Shown: in pieces, positions 1-9,392 of the stretch | Layout: every line of letters starts with the position of its first letter | Numbering within the stretch: position 1 is the stretch's first letter | Source: Lichenihabitans psoromatis | GTDB lineage: Bacteria; Pseudomonadota; Alphaproteobacteria; Rhizobiales; Beijerinckiaceae | Assembly: GCF_004323635.1 (NCBI RefSeq) | Contig: NZ_CP036515.1 | Coordinates: 2,171,501 to 2,235,500, forward strand | Length of the DNA stretch: 64,000 nucleotides | Direction of reading: 5' to 3' | Position numbers and translations under genes: made by a program | Notes under the pieces: generated by a model | Database searches by the model: none | Seen by the model: the letters and a program-made list of their open reading frames with translations, nothing else | What the model was told of the DNA's origin: nothing

Positions 1-990
1 GGCGAGCGCGCCTTCGGCGACATCGTCCAGAACGCGGCGCGCCATGGTGCCGAGATCGACCAGATCGCTCCGCGCGCGACGGCTTCCCGGCTCGGCGCGC
101 GACAGGGTCAGCAATTGGCCGGAGAGGCGCGACATCTGTTGAGTGCTGGCCTGAATGGCCGCCAAGGCGGCGTCCTGCTCTGCGGTACCAAGCTGGCGAC
201 GCGCATAGGTGGCCTGAACGTTGAGCAGCGTCAGCGGCGTTCGCAACTGATGCGCTGCGTTGGTGACAAAACGGTGCTGCGCCGCAAGCTGGCGCTGTAC
301 CCGCTCGATTTGCCGGTTCAGAGCGGCGACCAACGGCTGCAACTCGGCCTGCACGGCGCCGGCTTCGAGCGGCTCGAGGCTTGTACTCGGCCGGGCCAGA
401 ACCGCATCGCGCAGGCGAAGCAGTGGGGCCAGACCCCGTCTGAGGCCGAGCAGCATGAAGAGGCCAGCCGCCACGATGAGCGCGAGCTGTTGTCCGAAGC
501 CAATGGCCCATAAGTGCAACAGCAGCGCATTCCGGCTGTTCAGGGTCGTGCCCAGCACGACCGTCACCGAGGCCCGCAGACCTGGCCCGGCGATGGGATG
601 ATCCAACATCAGCAGCCGCAACGGTCGGTCGCGGTAGACGACTTCCTTCGCGGCGGACCCGCTGCTTGGTTCGATCTTGCTCCAACGCGGCAGGTCGGCT
701 GTTCCGGCGAGCAGGCGCCCCGCGCCATCCATCACGGCGTAGTAGACGAAATCACCCGATCCGGTATCGAACATCTCCAGCGCCGCGGGCGGCACCACCA
801 CCTGAATGAGATCGTCTTCGACGGTGGCTTGTTCGGCGATCGACCGAGCCGAGGCCGCAAGCGTGCGATCGGTCACGAGGTCGGCGGCGGCGCGCGCACT
901 GATCCAGCTCGCGGTGGCGTTCAGGGCGGCGAGCAGCAGCAGGGGGACGAGAACCCAGCCGAGAAGCTGAGCGCGCAGACTATGACGCAT
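1..990 (-). CDS. Sensor histidine kinase, TctE-like, C-terminus beyond window edge
   Basis: Reading the minus strand from an ATG at 990 gives an uninterrupted 330-codon frame that runs off the left edge. The protein has an N-terminal membrane helix (about residues 10-27), a periplasmic part resembling the 2CSK_N sensor domain of TctE/QseC-type kinases, a second helix near 165-182, and an H-box HQLRTPL with the phospho-accepting His near residue 247. The ATP-binding domain is missing because the window ends. Its start overlaps the 3' end of the upstream response regulator by 11 bp, so the two are co-transcribed. TctE family members sense tricarboxylates, but no tctABC transporter is visible here, so the ligand is unknown. 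Confidence 0.88.
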   Translation of the reverse strand, partial: MRHSLRAQLLGWVLVPLLLLAALNATASWISARAAADLVTDRTLAASARSIAEQATVEDDLIQVVVPPAALEMFDTGSGDFVYYAVMDGAGRLLAGTADLPRWSKIEPSSGSAAKEVVYRDRPLRLLMLDHPIAGPGLRASVTVVLGTTLNSRNALLLHLWAIGFGQQLALIVAAGLFMLLGLRRGLAPLLRLRDAVLARPSTSLEPLEAGAVQAELQPLVAALNRQIERVQRQLAAQHRFVTNAAHQLRTPLTLLNVQATYARRQLGTAEQDAALAAIQASTQQMSRLSGQLLTLSRAEPGSRRARSDLVDLGTMARRVLDDVAEGALA

Positions 991-1651
991 CGTCGCGGAG
1001 CAGATACCCGACGCCGCGCAACGTTGCGATCGTGACCGTGCTGCCGTCCAGCTTCTTGCGAAGGCGATGGACATAAATCTCGATCGCGCTCGGGTCAGCG
1101 TTATCGTCGAAGCCGAACACGGCTTCGGCCAACACGGTCTTGCTTTGAGTTCGACCCGGCCGGCGCATCAGGGCCGCCAGAACGGCATGTTCCCGCGGTG
1201 TCAGTGCGAGAGGAAGCCCTGCGAGCGTGAAGGTTCGGCTGCTGGTTTCTAAAATCAGGTCACCGCAGCTCTGGAGGGGCGTCGGCCGCCCATCGGCACG
1301 GCGCAATTGCGCCCGGATCCGCGCCTCGAGCTCAGCGACCTCGAACGGCTTGACGAGATAATCGTCGGCGCCTTCGTCGAGCCCGCGTACCCGGCCGTTT
1401 AGGCTGGCATTGGCGGTCAGCAGAATCACCGGCACCGTGCCGCCCCGCGCCCGCAGCCGGCGCAGCACGTCGAGCCCATCGAGGCGGGGCAGCGCCAGGT
1501 CGAGGATCACGAGATCGTAGGCCGCGAGTTGGAGCAGATCGTCGGCTTCTTCGCCGTCATAGGCCAGATCGACTGCGTAGCCGTCGTTCCGAAGGACTTT
1601 GGCGAGCCAAGTCGACAGGTCCCGGCTATCCTCGACAAGCAGGATGCGCAA
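980..1651 (-). CDS. OmpR-family response regulator, TctD-like
   Basis: 223-residue two-domain regulator. The receiver domain shows the acidic pair E7/D8, phospho-acceptor D51 in VILDLALP and the conserved Lys in DYLVKPF. The C-terminal winged helix ends with the usual YVHRLRKKL and GVGYLL motifs. It is the cognate partner of the kinase that starts inside its 3' end. By family it is a DNA-binding regulator of membrane or transport genes; the targets cannot be read from the sequence. Confidence 0.9.
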   Translation of the reverse strand: MRILLVEDSRDLSTWLAKVLRNDGYAVDLAYDGEEADDLLQLAAYDLVILDLALPRLDGLDVLRRLRARGGTVPVILLTANASLNGRVRGLDEGADDYLVKPFEVAELEARIRAQLRRADGRPTPLQSCGDLILETSSRTFTLAGLPLALTPREHAVLAALMRRPGRTQSKTVLAEAVFGFDDNADPSAIEIYVHRLRKKLDGSTVTIATLRGVGYLLRDDAS

Positions 1652-2072
1652 CGATTGGACCTCCAGCCCGGGGTTCTGGCTGACCCTGCAGTCGAGCCGT
1701 GTCTCTCACACTAGCGTATATCGGTGAAAGAGGGCTCTCCAAACATACAGTTAGAAACGGGACGTTTGCATTCGGCTAATGCGCCATGCGAAAATGGTAG
1801 GTTTCGGTAACATCGTTCCGCTCAATGACATGAAGAAAGTTAGGGCGGTGATCTAAGCGCTGATTTGTGGCGTTACCGCGGGATTATTCCTCGATGCCAT
1901 CACCGCCAGGCGAGGCGCCGAGCAGGACGTGATCAACGCAAGAAAGGTGGCAAAGGTGAAGAGCACACCCGACGTGAAATGTTTGGTTTCGCCCGGCAGG
2001 CCCGCGGGCGATCAGTAGGGGTGCCGACCTCGCCCTCTGCCAGCCAGTAAAGTTCCGCCGGTCCGTCGCGGC
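1652..2072. other. Intergenic region without a convincing gene
   Basis: About 420 bp between the response regulator start and the 3' end of the GT2 gene. Only short overlapping open frames occur, including a roughly 50-codon plus-strand frame near 1860-2016 that lacks a clear start codon. The promoter of the two-component operon should lie in the right-hand neighbourhood of 1652, but no unambiguous -35/-10 pair was recognised. Confidence 0.5.
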
Positions 2073-3281
2073 TCATGGAGAGTGCCCAACTTCTGCTCGT
2101 CGAGGAGCGTCGTCTTCCCTCGCCTCGGCCGCGACGGCACGAGGCAAGACGCGTACCCTCCTGAGCGGCCACACGACGACGGCGCTCACGGCGTAGTTCC
2201 AGAACGCGCTGACCAATGCGCCGAGGAAGCCCGCCAGCCACCATCGTGGCGTGTCCGCGAAGATCCAGGTCGCCACGCTGAGGTTAGCCAGGACCCCGAC
2301 GCTGCAAACGGTGCCGAAAAGCATGAGGGCCGGCACCATCGACCAGCCCCGGACCCGCCGCTCGCGAAACGTCAGCGCGTTGTTCAAGAAGAAGTTGACG
2401 GGCATAGCGCCGAAGGATGCCAGCGTCTCCATCGCGTGGAAGCCCAGCTTCGGGGTGACGTGGATCATGAATCGCAGAAGGACGATATGGGCAAGGAGAC
2501 CGGCCAGACCGACCAGAACGTAGGCCGTCATCCGGATGGGGACGAGGTTGCCGGAGAGGCGGTGGACGATCAGCCCCGCATAGTCGACAAGCACGCGAGC
2601 ATCGAGCTTGCTGTCGCCGCCACCCCTCTTGCGAAAGTCGTAAGCGACTTCCGCAACGCGCAAGTCGCGGGGGATATGCAAAAGGACGTCGACGAGGATC
2701 TTAAAGCCGTCCGAGACGAGGGACGGCGCGATCGTCTCAATGAGGTCGCGTCGGACCATGAAGAATCCGCTCATTGGATCGGCAACGGCACGCTTGAGCA
2801 CGATGCGGGAGAGCGCCGCTCCGACGTCGCTGATCCAGCGGCGGGGCGCGCTCATGCCGCCGCCGCCGCGGATCCGACGCGTTCCGATGACGAGATCGGC
2901 TTCCCGGTCGGCGATGAGCCGCCACATCGCCGGGAGGATCGTCTCGTCGTGTTGCAGGTCGCCGTCGATGACGGCGATGACCGGCGCCGAGGAGCATAGG
3001 GCCCCCTCGATAAAGGCCCCCGCCAGCCCACGCCGACCGACGCGACGCAGGCAGCGAAGACGGGTATCCGTCGCACCCTTCTGCCTCGCCCAATTCCACG
3101 TCCCGTCCGTCGAGTCATCGTCGACGATGATCATTTCCCATGGGATGTGGCGCAGCACGACGGCCAGCCGGTCGAACAGGATCGGGACGTTGTCGCGTTC
3201 GTTGAACGTCGGGACGATGACGGATAGCAGCGGTGCCAAACAGGGTTTTGACTGGTCCTGACGGCCAAGGCGAGCGATCAT
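2073..3281 (-). CDS. GT2 glycosyltransferase with GtrA-like membrane domain
   Basis: 402 residues. The N-terminal half is a dolichol-phosphate-mannose-synthase-like GT2 domain (LSVIVPTFNERDN, then DDDSTDGT and the metal-binding DGDLQHDE motif), which by family transfers a sugar from a nucleotide donor to a polyprenyl phosphate. The C-terminal part (about 245-380) carries four hydrophobic segments typical of GtrA flippase-like domains, with a conserved FFLNNALTF stretch. The start codon overlaps the stop of the upstream PMT-like gene by 4 bp (ATGA), so both are one operon. The pair fits making and using a lipid-linked sugar for lipid A or other envelope glycans. Confidence 0.88.
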   Translation of the reverse strand: MIARLGRQDQSKPCLAPLLSVIVPTFNERDNVPILFDRLAVVLRHIPWEMIIVDDDSTDGTWNWARQKGATDTRLRCLRRVGRRGLAGAFIEGALCSSAPVIAVIDGDLQHDETILPAMWRLIADREADLVIGTRRIRGGGGMSAPRRWISDVGAALSRIVLKRAVADPMSGFFMVRRDLIETIAPSLVSDGFKILVDVLLHIPRDLRVAEVAYDFRKRGGGDSKLDARVLVDYAGLIVHRLSGNLVPIRMTAYVLVGLAGLLAHIVLLRFMIHVTPKLGFHAMETLASFGAMPVNFFLNNALTFRERRVRGWSMVPALMLFGTVCSVGVLANLSVATWIFADTPRWWLAGFLGALVSAFWNYAVSAVVVWPLRRVRVLPRAVAAEAREDDAPRRAEVGHSP

Positions 3282-4957
3282 GACCGCACGCTAGGCGGCA
3301 CCGTGGCGGAAGCCTTCGACGCATAGGGCAGCGGGTAGGGCCTGAGCAGGCCGTGGGCGCGGATGATCCCAAGCTCGACCTCGTCGCGACCGTGCCGGCC
3401 GATCCAGACATGCTCGGGAGGATCGAGCGTCGCGAAGTACGGCTTCAGGCGCGGCAATTGCTGAGCGAGCAACGGCGCCGGCACGATGATGAGGGTATCC
3501 TGCCCAACGAAGCGGTCGATCGCGGGACCGAAGGCGAACTGTCGAGGATCGTCGGAAAATATAGCGACCTGGACGTCCTTGCCGAGGGCGAGGGCGATTT
3601 TCCCGGCATCCATCCAACGCGTGGTCACCACGAAAGCTGGGTGCGCGGCGACTACCGCGTCGGCGTTGCGAAGCGCGGTCCAGTCGAGGCTCTCCAGCGT
3701 CGGGTCCTGTCCCGCCCCCGAAGCCGCTACGCCACGCGACGCCCATCCTTCTGCCGTCAAGCCCACCGCAACCACCAGCACCACGGCGAAGGCGACAGTC
3801 GATCCGATCGCCCATTTTATTGGCGAGAACCAGCGCGAAGGGCGCTTCTCGATCCAGGCGCCAAGCAGCGGGAAAACGAAGAGCCACCCGGGCATCGGCC
3901 AATGCGGGAGCCCTCGCGTGCTCCAGAGTGGCGCGATCGAGAAGAGCACGATAGCCGGCAGCGACAAGGCCAGCAGCAGTCGGTCAGCGTCCCGACCCTG
4001 AGAGCGGCAGGCGCCGAGGAGGGCGGCAGCGAGCGGGACCGCCACCCACGGCGAAAGGAACGCCGCCTCGCCAGCGAGCATAGCAAGCACCTGCGCAGGG
4101 CGCAGGGCGGATTGCGGGAGACCGCGCGACGTCTGGAAGGCGAACGAGGCCCATCCATTGTGCGCGTTCCAGACCAGCACCGGCGTCAGGATGACGAACG
4201 CCACAAGCGCGCCGAAATAAGGCGCGGGATGCGCGAGCCAGCGCCGGTGGCGGGGGGAGGTAATGATGAAGGCGATCAGCCCCAGCGCGATTAGGATCGC
4301 GTTATACTTTGACAAGCCGGCCAGCCCGAACCACAGGCCCGCGAGCAGCCAAGCCCGCCATGGCGACGCCTTATCACCATTCTGCTTCGGTATCAGGACC
4401 GGCAGCAGCGCCTGGACTGCCGCTAGGAGAAAGAAGATCAGGACCCCGTCGGGAACGACCCAGCCTCCGGCCGAGACGGTGAAGAAGATCGACAGGTTGA
4501 GAGCGACCACGCTCCAGACGGCGGCCTGCGGCCCGTAAAGGTGTCGGGTGACGAGGAACAGCAGCCACCCCGTTCCCGCGAAGAGCAGCACGAAGGGCAG
4601 CCGCACCCACCGCGTCTCCTCGACCACTAGCGAAGCCACATGCGCCAGCCAGATGTGCAAGGGCGGATGGTCGAAATAGGAGAGGTGCAGAGTCCGTGCA
4701 CCGGCGAGGGTGTAGGCTTCGTCGTTGCCGAAGCCGATGGCGAGCATCAGGACGAGGCGGACTGCGAGAAAGGCCGCGATGAACGAAGCAGCGGTCGCCG
4801 CCGGACGCGCCAGGAGCCAAGCGGAGGAAGCCGTTTCCACGGAGGACTCTTCGGCCAGCTGGCGCACGGGCTTGTCCGACGGACCGTCCGATACCGCGGC
4901 ATCGGACGCTCGATGTGATGAACTCAACAGCAGTGCCTCGACGCGACGGTGAAGCAC
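3278..4957 (-). CDS. ArnT/PMT-family membrane glycosyltransferase (GT39/GT83-like)
   Basis: 559-residue polytopic protein. After a hydrophilic N-terminal tail of about 55 residues come roughly ten membrane segments. The first periplasmic loop has the family's acidic signature (GNDEAY, then FDHPPLH), which in PMT_2 enzymes binds the lipid-linked sugar and metal. It likely transfers a sugar from the polyprenyl-phosphate made by the downstream GT2 onto an envelope acceptor. The long tail could mean the true start is downstream, but no better ribosome site was obvious. Confidence 0.85.
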   Translation of the reverse strand: MLHRRVEALLLSSSHRASDAAVSDGPSDKPVRQLAEESSVETASSAWLLARPAATAASFIAAFLAVRLVLMLAIGFGNDEAYTLAGARTLHLSYFDHPPLHIWLAHVASLVVEETRWVRLPFVLLFAGTGWLLFLVTRHLYGPQAAVWSVVALNLSIFFTVSAGGWVVPDGVLIFFLLAAVQALLPVLIPKQNGDKASPWRAWLLAGLWFGLAGLSKYNAILIALGLIAFIITSPRHRRWLAHPAPYFGALVAFVILTPVLVWNAHNGWASFAFQTSRGLPQSALRPAQVLAMLAGEAAFLSPWVAVPLAAALLGACRSQGRDADRLLLALSLPAIVLFSIAPLWSTRGLPHWPMPGWLFVFPLLGAWIEKRPSRWFSPIKWAIGSTVAFAVVLVVAVGLTAEGWASRGVAASGAGQDPTLESLDWTALRNADAVVAAHPAFVVTTRWMDAGKIALALGKDVQVAIFSDDPRQFAFGPAIDRFVGQDTLIIVPAPLLAQQLPRLKPYFATLDPPEHVWIGRHGRDEVELGIIRAHGLLRPYPLPYASKASATVPPSVRS

Positions 4958-5233
4958 CGCCGCCGCACTCTTAGGATCGCGACCTGTCCACTAGCTGTCA
5001 GCTCACGTCGATGTTACCCACTGGGGGCAGGCCGCTTCACATCATCGGGACAGCGACAGAGATCGAGAGTGTACATTCAAGGACGCCGATGCTGACTACA
5101 AGGCTTGTGGCTCTGCATCTTTTGCCGCAACGATCTGTTCCAGCACGGTGATTGCGGCGTGACCGGCTTGAAGAAGGGCGGTTGATCGTCGCGCGGCGCC
5201 GACCCTTGTAGGCGCCGTGCCAAAGGGCTGGGT
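4958..5233. other. Intergenic, no gene seen
   Basis: About 275 bp between the start of the PMT-like gene and the 3' end of the first cytochrome b561 gene. Overlapping minus-strand frames here have no recognisable domain and look like shadows. Confidence 0.5.
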
Positions 5234-5857
5234 TCAGGCGACGGGGCGATCGGTGAGGCCGCCGCTGCCCCTCGTCGGAGCTTCCCGACCGGGCAGCATC
5301 CGCCTGAGCACGCCATCCCGCACGGCGTAGTGGTGAAAGAGGGCCGCTGCTGCATGGAACCCGGCAAGCACGATGATGGCCCAGGCACCCCAATGATGGA
5401 CCCAGTTGAACGCCGGCCGCCATGAGAGATCGAACGCAAGCGGCGACGGTATGCTGGTGCCGAAAAACTCGACACCGTGGCCTCGCACCCACCTCTTGCC
5501 GAACCCGGCGACCGCCATCGTGATCAGGAGACCATAGAGGACGTAGTGCATCCCCTTAGCCGCAAGCTCGGTGACGCCCGTGGTTGCCGGACGGAGACGC
5601 CGCCCAAGGAGGGATCGCCAGCTCAATCTCACGATCAGCACGGCCGCGAGGACGACGCCCAGCGAGACATGCGCGGTTTGCATCGTGATCTGCGTCGGAC
5701 CATCGTGGGGGAAGAACGACCAGATGTGGGCCAGGCTGAACAAGGTCACGACCAAGATGGCCGTCAGCCAGTGGAGCGTCATAGTCACGCTGTCGTAGCG
5801 TTCGTTACCGCGAGGCCGCCCATCTTCCCCCGTCAAGGCTCGTGTCGCCTCCGCCAT
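5234..5857 (-). CDS. Cytochrome b561-family membrane protein (first of three)
   Basis: Start at 5857 (MAEATRALTG) is favoured because AGGGAG lies about seven bases upstream; an in-frame ATG further up lacks such a site. The 207-residue product has four membrane helices with the family's paired histidines: TLHW in helix 1, a His in the TAHVSLG segment, MHYVLYG, and a C-terminal HHWGAWA/GFHAAAALFHHY. By family it is a di-haem b electron carrier between the quinone pool and a periplasmic partner. It is divergent from the second two-component system, which could regulate it. Confidence 0.88.
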   Translation of the reverse strand: MAEATRALTGEDGRPRGNERYDSVTMTLHWLTAILVVTLFSLAHIWSFFPHDGPTQITMQTAHVSLGVVLAAVLIVRLSWRSLLGRRLRPATTGVTELAAKGMHYVLYGLLITMAVAGFGKRWVRGHGVEFFGTSIPSPLAFDLSWRPAFNWVHHWGAWAIIVLAGFHAAAALFHHYAVRDGVLRRMLPGREAPTRGSGGLTDRPVA

Positions 5858-6136
5858 GTGCGTCTCCCTCATCTCAAACCACTCTTGTCGGCGCCTAATT
5901 TGCCTGACTCGCGTGGCCGTCATCGGCGCTGCCGCTCAAGATCGTCGCCCCACCCGTACAAGCGTGTCGTCGACGGCGACCTTAACCCTGTCATGGCGCA
6001 AGTCATGCGAGAGCCGCCATCACGGCCAACGCTCTACCGTCCGGCGCGCTCCTGTCCACTTGCTGTCAGTGTTGACGAAAACATCCCGGCGGGTCGTTCC
6101 GGCGGCTAATATGTGCCGGTTAAGGGGAAAGCCGCG

Positions 6137-6820
6137 ATGAGGCTGCTGCTGGTAGAGGATAGCATTCGCCTTCGCGACCTGCTGACCGAGCGAATCCGCG
6201 GGGCGGGCTGGATGCTGGACGCGGTCGGCACGATCGCGGCCGCGACGGAGGCCTCGCGATCGATCCTCTACGACCTCGTCCTCATCGACCTCGGGCTCCC
6301 GGATGGCGACGGCAAGTCGTTGATCAGGTCGCTCAGGGCGCAGGGCTCGTCCGTGCCAATCCTCGTCCTGACGGCGCGGGGGTCGATCGACGACCGCGTC
6401 GACGCCCTCGACTGCGGGGCCGACGATTTTCTGATGAAGCCTTTTAATCACATCGAGTTCCTCGCTCGCTGCCGCGCCCTGTTGCGGCGCAGCGGTCCTC
6501 ACCGAGCGGAGCGTATCGAGTTGGGCCGCTTGGAGTTTGATCCGGCGTCGGGCTCGGTTCGGGTCGGGGGCGCAATCGTGCCGATCTCGCCGCGCGAGCG
6601 ATCCATCCTGGAATTGCTGCTGCGCCACTCTGATCGCGTGGTACCAAAGGAGCGGATTGAGATCGCCTTGTCGGCATTCGGTGAAGAAATCTCGACCAAC
6701 GCCGTCGAACTGGCGATCTCGCGCCTCCGCAAGCGGCTCGAACCGGTCGGGGCCGGCATCGCCATCGAGACGGTGAGGGGCGCCGGATATCTGCTGCGGG
6801 AGGTCAAGGCGCATGCCTAA
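6137..6820 (+). CDS. OmpR-family response regulator (second system)
   Basis: Start at 6137 is supported by AAGGGGAAA upstream and by the canonical MRLLLVEDS beginning. The 227-residue protein has a receiver domain with D51 (LVLIDLGLPDGDG) and Lys in FLMKPF, followed by a PhoB/OmpR winged helix with AISRLRKRL and GAGYLL. The kinase gene overlaps its end by 8 bp. It is divergent from a cytochrome b561 gene across 280 bp, a natural place for its own operator. Confidence 0.92.
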   Translation: MRLLLVEDSIRLRDLLTERIRGAGWMLDAVGTIAAATEASRSILYDLVLIDLGLPDGDGKSLIRSLRAQGSSVPILVLTARGSIDDRVDALDCGADDFLMKPFNHIEFLARCRALLRRSGPHRAERIELGRLEFDPASGSVRVGGAIVPISPRERSILELLLRHSDRVVPKERIEIALSAFGEEISTNAVELAISRLRKRLEPVGAGIAIETVRGAGYLLREVKAHA

Positions 6821-8168
6821 GCGGGTTCGGGGGCTGCCATCCCTTGCACGCATCATCGGCTCGCGCATCGTCGGGTTCGCGCTCCTCGCGATGACCGTAC
6901 AGGTCGCAGTCGTGCTGGCCGACTACTACTTCGACGACCCAAAACTCGCCTCCCTGATGATCGAGGGCGAGACCGCTGCCTTGGTGAAAGGCATGAGCGT
7001 CGGCCCGAACGGCCCAACTTACGCGGTCCCGCGCGGCATGAAGCGCTACCAGGGATCCAACGGCGACTACTTCACCCGCTTGCGCACACCGGAGGGGCGC
7101 GTCGTGTTCTCCAATTGCGACGCGAGTTGCGCGCTTCGCCTGCTGCCGCAGGAAGTGAACCCGCCCGATCTCTGGTCGCGCCTTCTGCGGCGCGGCAAGC
7201 CCATCGCGGTCGCCGGTGGCCAATCGTTCGATGTTCATGGCGCAAAGATCTTCGTCGAGGTCGCGGTGCTCGATGACCACGAACGCGTGATGTGGCACGT
7301 TCTCGGACGAGAACTCGGCGACCACCTTGCCGTCCCGATGTCCATCATGCTCGTCTTCGTGCTCGGCGGCATCCTGCTGTCGGTGAAGCTCGCGCTGCGA
7401 CCGGTGGAGCGGGCGGCCTCGCAGGCCGAGCACATCGATCCGCTCGACCCCAGCCAGACGATCGAGATCGCGGGGATGCCGAGGGAGGTCGCCAACCTCG
7501 GTGCGGCCGTGAACCGCATGCTGGTGCGCATCAACGCGCTGATGCAGGCCCAGCGGGTCTACACCACCGCCATCGCCCATGAGATCCGGACGCCCTTGGC
7601 GATGGTGAAGCTCGAACTCGGCAACATCGAGCATCCGCGCGCGCGCAAGATCGAGCAGGACCTCGACGCGCTCACCCACTTCGTCGCACAGATCACCGAT
7701 CTCGGCCGGCTGGAAGGCGCCGACCGATCGACGTTCCGGTCGATCGACTTGGCTGCCCTGAGCCGAGCGGTCGTCAGCGACGTCGCGCCATGGGTCTACG
7801 ACCACAAGGACACGATCGCCTTTGAGGACGCTGGCGCCGCAACGGTGGAAGGCCACCCTTCGTTGATCGAGAACGCAGTCCGCAACCTCATCGAGAACGC
7901 CATCAGGCACACACCCGGGCGAACCGCCATCGAGGTCACGGCTGGTCCCGGCCCTCGCGTGTCGGTGAGCGACGATGCCGGCCTGCTTCGTCAGGAGCCC
8001 GATCCGGGCATGCACTGTGACGGCGTGCCGGACCCGTCCGGCATCGGGCTGGAGATCGTCCGGCGCATTATGAAGCTGCATCGCGGCACGCTGGAGATGT
8101 CGGTCGAGCGCGGGAGCCGCACCACGATGGAACTCGCCTTTGCGACCGATACCGACCGCGAGGGCTGA
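6813..8168 (+). CDS. Sensor histidine kinase (second system)
   Basis: 451 residues: signal anchor near 15-32, periplasmic sensor region with two close cysteines (NCDASC), second membrane helix near 170-190, HAMP region, H-box HEIRTPL and N-box NLIENAIRHTP. The G1 region is worn down: it reads DDAGLL where most kinases have DNGPGI, although the G2 motif SGIGLEIV is present. The CxxxxC pair in the sensor domain is a plausible redox or metal sensing site, which would suit the neighbouring cytochromes, but that is inference. Confidence 0.9.
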   Translation: MPKRVRGLPSLARIIGSRIVGFALLAMTVQVAVVLADYYFDDPKLASLMIEGETAALVKGMSVGPNGPTYAVPRGMKRYQGSNGDYFTRLRTPEGRVVFSNCDASCALRLLPQEVNPPDLWSRLLRRGKPIAVAGGQSFDVHGAKIFVEVAVLDDHERVMWHVLGRELGDHLAVPMSIMLVFVLGGILLSVKLALRPVERAASQAEHIDPLDPSQTIEIAGMPREVANLGAAVNRMLVRINALMQAQRVYTTAIAHEIRTPLAMVKLELGNIEHPRARKIEQDLDALTHFVAQITDLGRLEGADRSTFRSIDLAALSRAVVSDVAPWVYDHKDTIAFEDAGAATVEGHPSLIENAVRNLIENAIRHTPGRTAIEVTAGPGPRVSVSDDAGLLRQEPDPGMHCDGVPDPSGIGLEIVRRIMKLHRGTLEMSVERGSRTTMELAFATDTDREG

Positions 8169-8193
8169 ACCGGGCGACAGCGCCGCACTCAGT

Positions 8194-8931
8194 TTAACCT
8201 GCGAAGAACGTGCTGCCGGACAAAACGACAGTGCCGTAGACCAAGCCGATCGCAACGCCAAGGCAGAGAAGCGCCATAAGCGACGAGCCGCGTTTTGGAT
8301 TCGGAACGTCCGCAAAGGGGGCCCTGGCCTTGCGGCCGGTGATCATTGCGCCGATCAGATTGTCGCGCTTGACGAACTGGTGGAACAGGTTGACGCCGAT
8401 GTGCACGAGGGTCAGCCCGAGAATCACGTAGAACCAGACCGAATGCAGCGTTGCCGCACGGGACGACCATGTCGCACCGATCGCATCGGCGAACGGGCCG
8501 GACGCCAACACGCCGTCGCTGGAGAAGAGGCCGAGAGCGACCTGGACCGCGCAGGCGAGCAGCAATCCGATGATCATGAGCCCGCCGGCGGGGTTATGGC
8601 CCAGGTAGGGCCGCTCAGTGCCCGCCCACACCGTTTTCAGGTAGGCGACGACGGCGGCCGGAGAGGTCAGGAAGGTGGAAAAGCGCGCGGTCGTGCCACC
8701 GAAGAAGCCCCACAGGATGCGGTAGATGACGAGCGTCAGGATCGTGTAGCCGGCGGCCTTGTGCACCGTCATCGCGGGATCGTCGAAGCCGCTGGACACC
8801 CAGGCCGTGACGACGGCGATGACAAGCCCCCACTTGAACAGGCGTGTTGGCAGGTCCCATGCCAGGACGTCGGGACGTCGGCTCCCCTCCGGGTCGAGGT
8901 GACGCCGCAACAAGCGTTCCGCCACGCTCAC
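8194..8931 (-). CDS. Cytochrome b561-family membrane protein (second)
   Basis: A GTG at 8931 overlaps the cytochrome c' stop (GTGA) and is the likely translational start; an in-frame GTG at 8958 is possible. The product is about 245 residues with four to five membrane helices and family histidines (MTVHKAAGY, TLHSVWFY, LTLVHIGVNLFHQF). It resembles b-type cytochromes of the Ni/Fe-hydrogenase/b561 superfamily that pass electrons to c-type cytochromes. It is the third gene of an operon after a Cys-rich protein and cytochrome c', so it is probably the quinol-side partner of that cytochrome c'. Confidence 0.86.
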   Translation of the reverse strand: MSVAERLLRRHLDPEGSRRPDVLAWDLPTRLFKWGLVIAVVTAWVSSGFDDPAMTVHKAAGYTILTLVIYRILWGFFGGTTARFSTFLTSPAAVVAYLKTVWAGTERPYLGHNPAGGLMIIGLLLACAVQVALGLFSSDGVLASGPFADAIGATWSSRAATLHSVWFYVILGLTLVHIGVNLFHQFVKRDNLIGAMITGRKARAPFADVPNPKRGSSLMALLCLGVAIGLVYGTVVLSGSTFFAG

Positions 8932-9392
8932 TTGTACACCGAATGGCACGACCGACACTCGCCGACGAGCGAGCCGAAGGCCGCCCTGAACCGCGTCGGG
9001 GTGGTGCTTGATTGCCGGGCGGCGTCGGCCGTCGCCGAGAACTTCGAGAATCGCGTCCGCAGATCCTGGCCCTTCGCGCTTCCACCCGGGAACAGCGCCA
9101 TCCCCGCTCTTCCCTCACCCGCATAGGCCTTCATGATCGCATCGAATGTGGCCGGGTCGTTGGCGGATAACGCTGCCTTGGCCTCCTTCGTGGTCCGCGC
9201 CATCTCGGCCATCGTCGCCTTGAGCGGGTCAGCCAGGAGCGGTTCCGTCAACGCCGTCAGCGAGGCCAATCCACAAAAGACTGTTATTCCGGTTACGACG
9301 GCGTGCCGTGCCGGGCTAGTCGAGCGTCCTTGCGCTTGGGCTTCCACAGGTGAACGTTGCCAGCCTTCCACTCGATCCAGCCACTCTGTCAT
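8928..9392 (-). CDS. Cytochrome c'-like (class II c-type) protein
   Basis: Start at 9392 forms an ATGA overlap with the preceding gene. The 154-residue product has an uncleaved-looking hydrophilic N-terminus, a hydrophobic export segment near residues 30-50, then a helical domain ending in CRSCH near the C-terminus. A C-terminal CxxCH is the hallmark of class II cytochrome c, where the haem is five-coordinate and may bind NO, CO or O2. The operon with a b561 suggests it receives electrons from the membrane or scavenges ligands in the periplasm. Confidence 0.85.
   Translation of the reverse strand: MTEWLDRVEGWQRSPVEAQAQGRSTSPARHAVVTGITVFCGLASLTALTEPLLADPLKATMAEMARTTKEAKAALSANDPATFDAIMKAYAGEGRAGMALFPGGSAKGQDLRTRFSKFSATADAARQSSTTPTRFRAAFGSLVGECRSCHSVYK

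Noticed and set aside
6804..8315. 503-codon minus-strand frame opposite the second kinase
   Set aside because: No domain, and the opposite strand encodes a kinase with all main motifs.
8194..8931. Hydrogenase-linked cytochrome b
   Set aside because: The b561/hydrogenase-b superfamily resemblance is general and no hydrogenase genes are nearby; the operon partner is a cytochrome c'.
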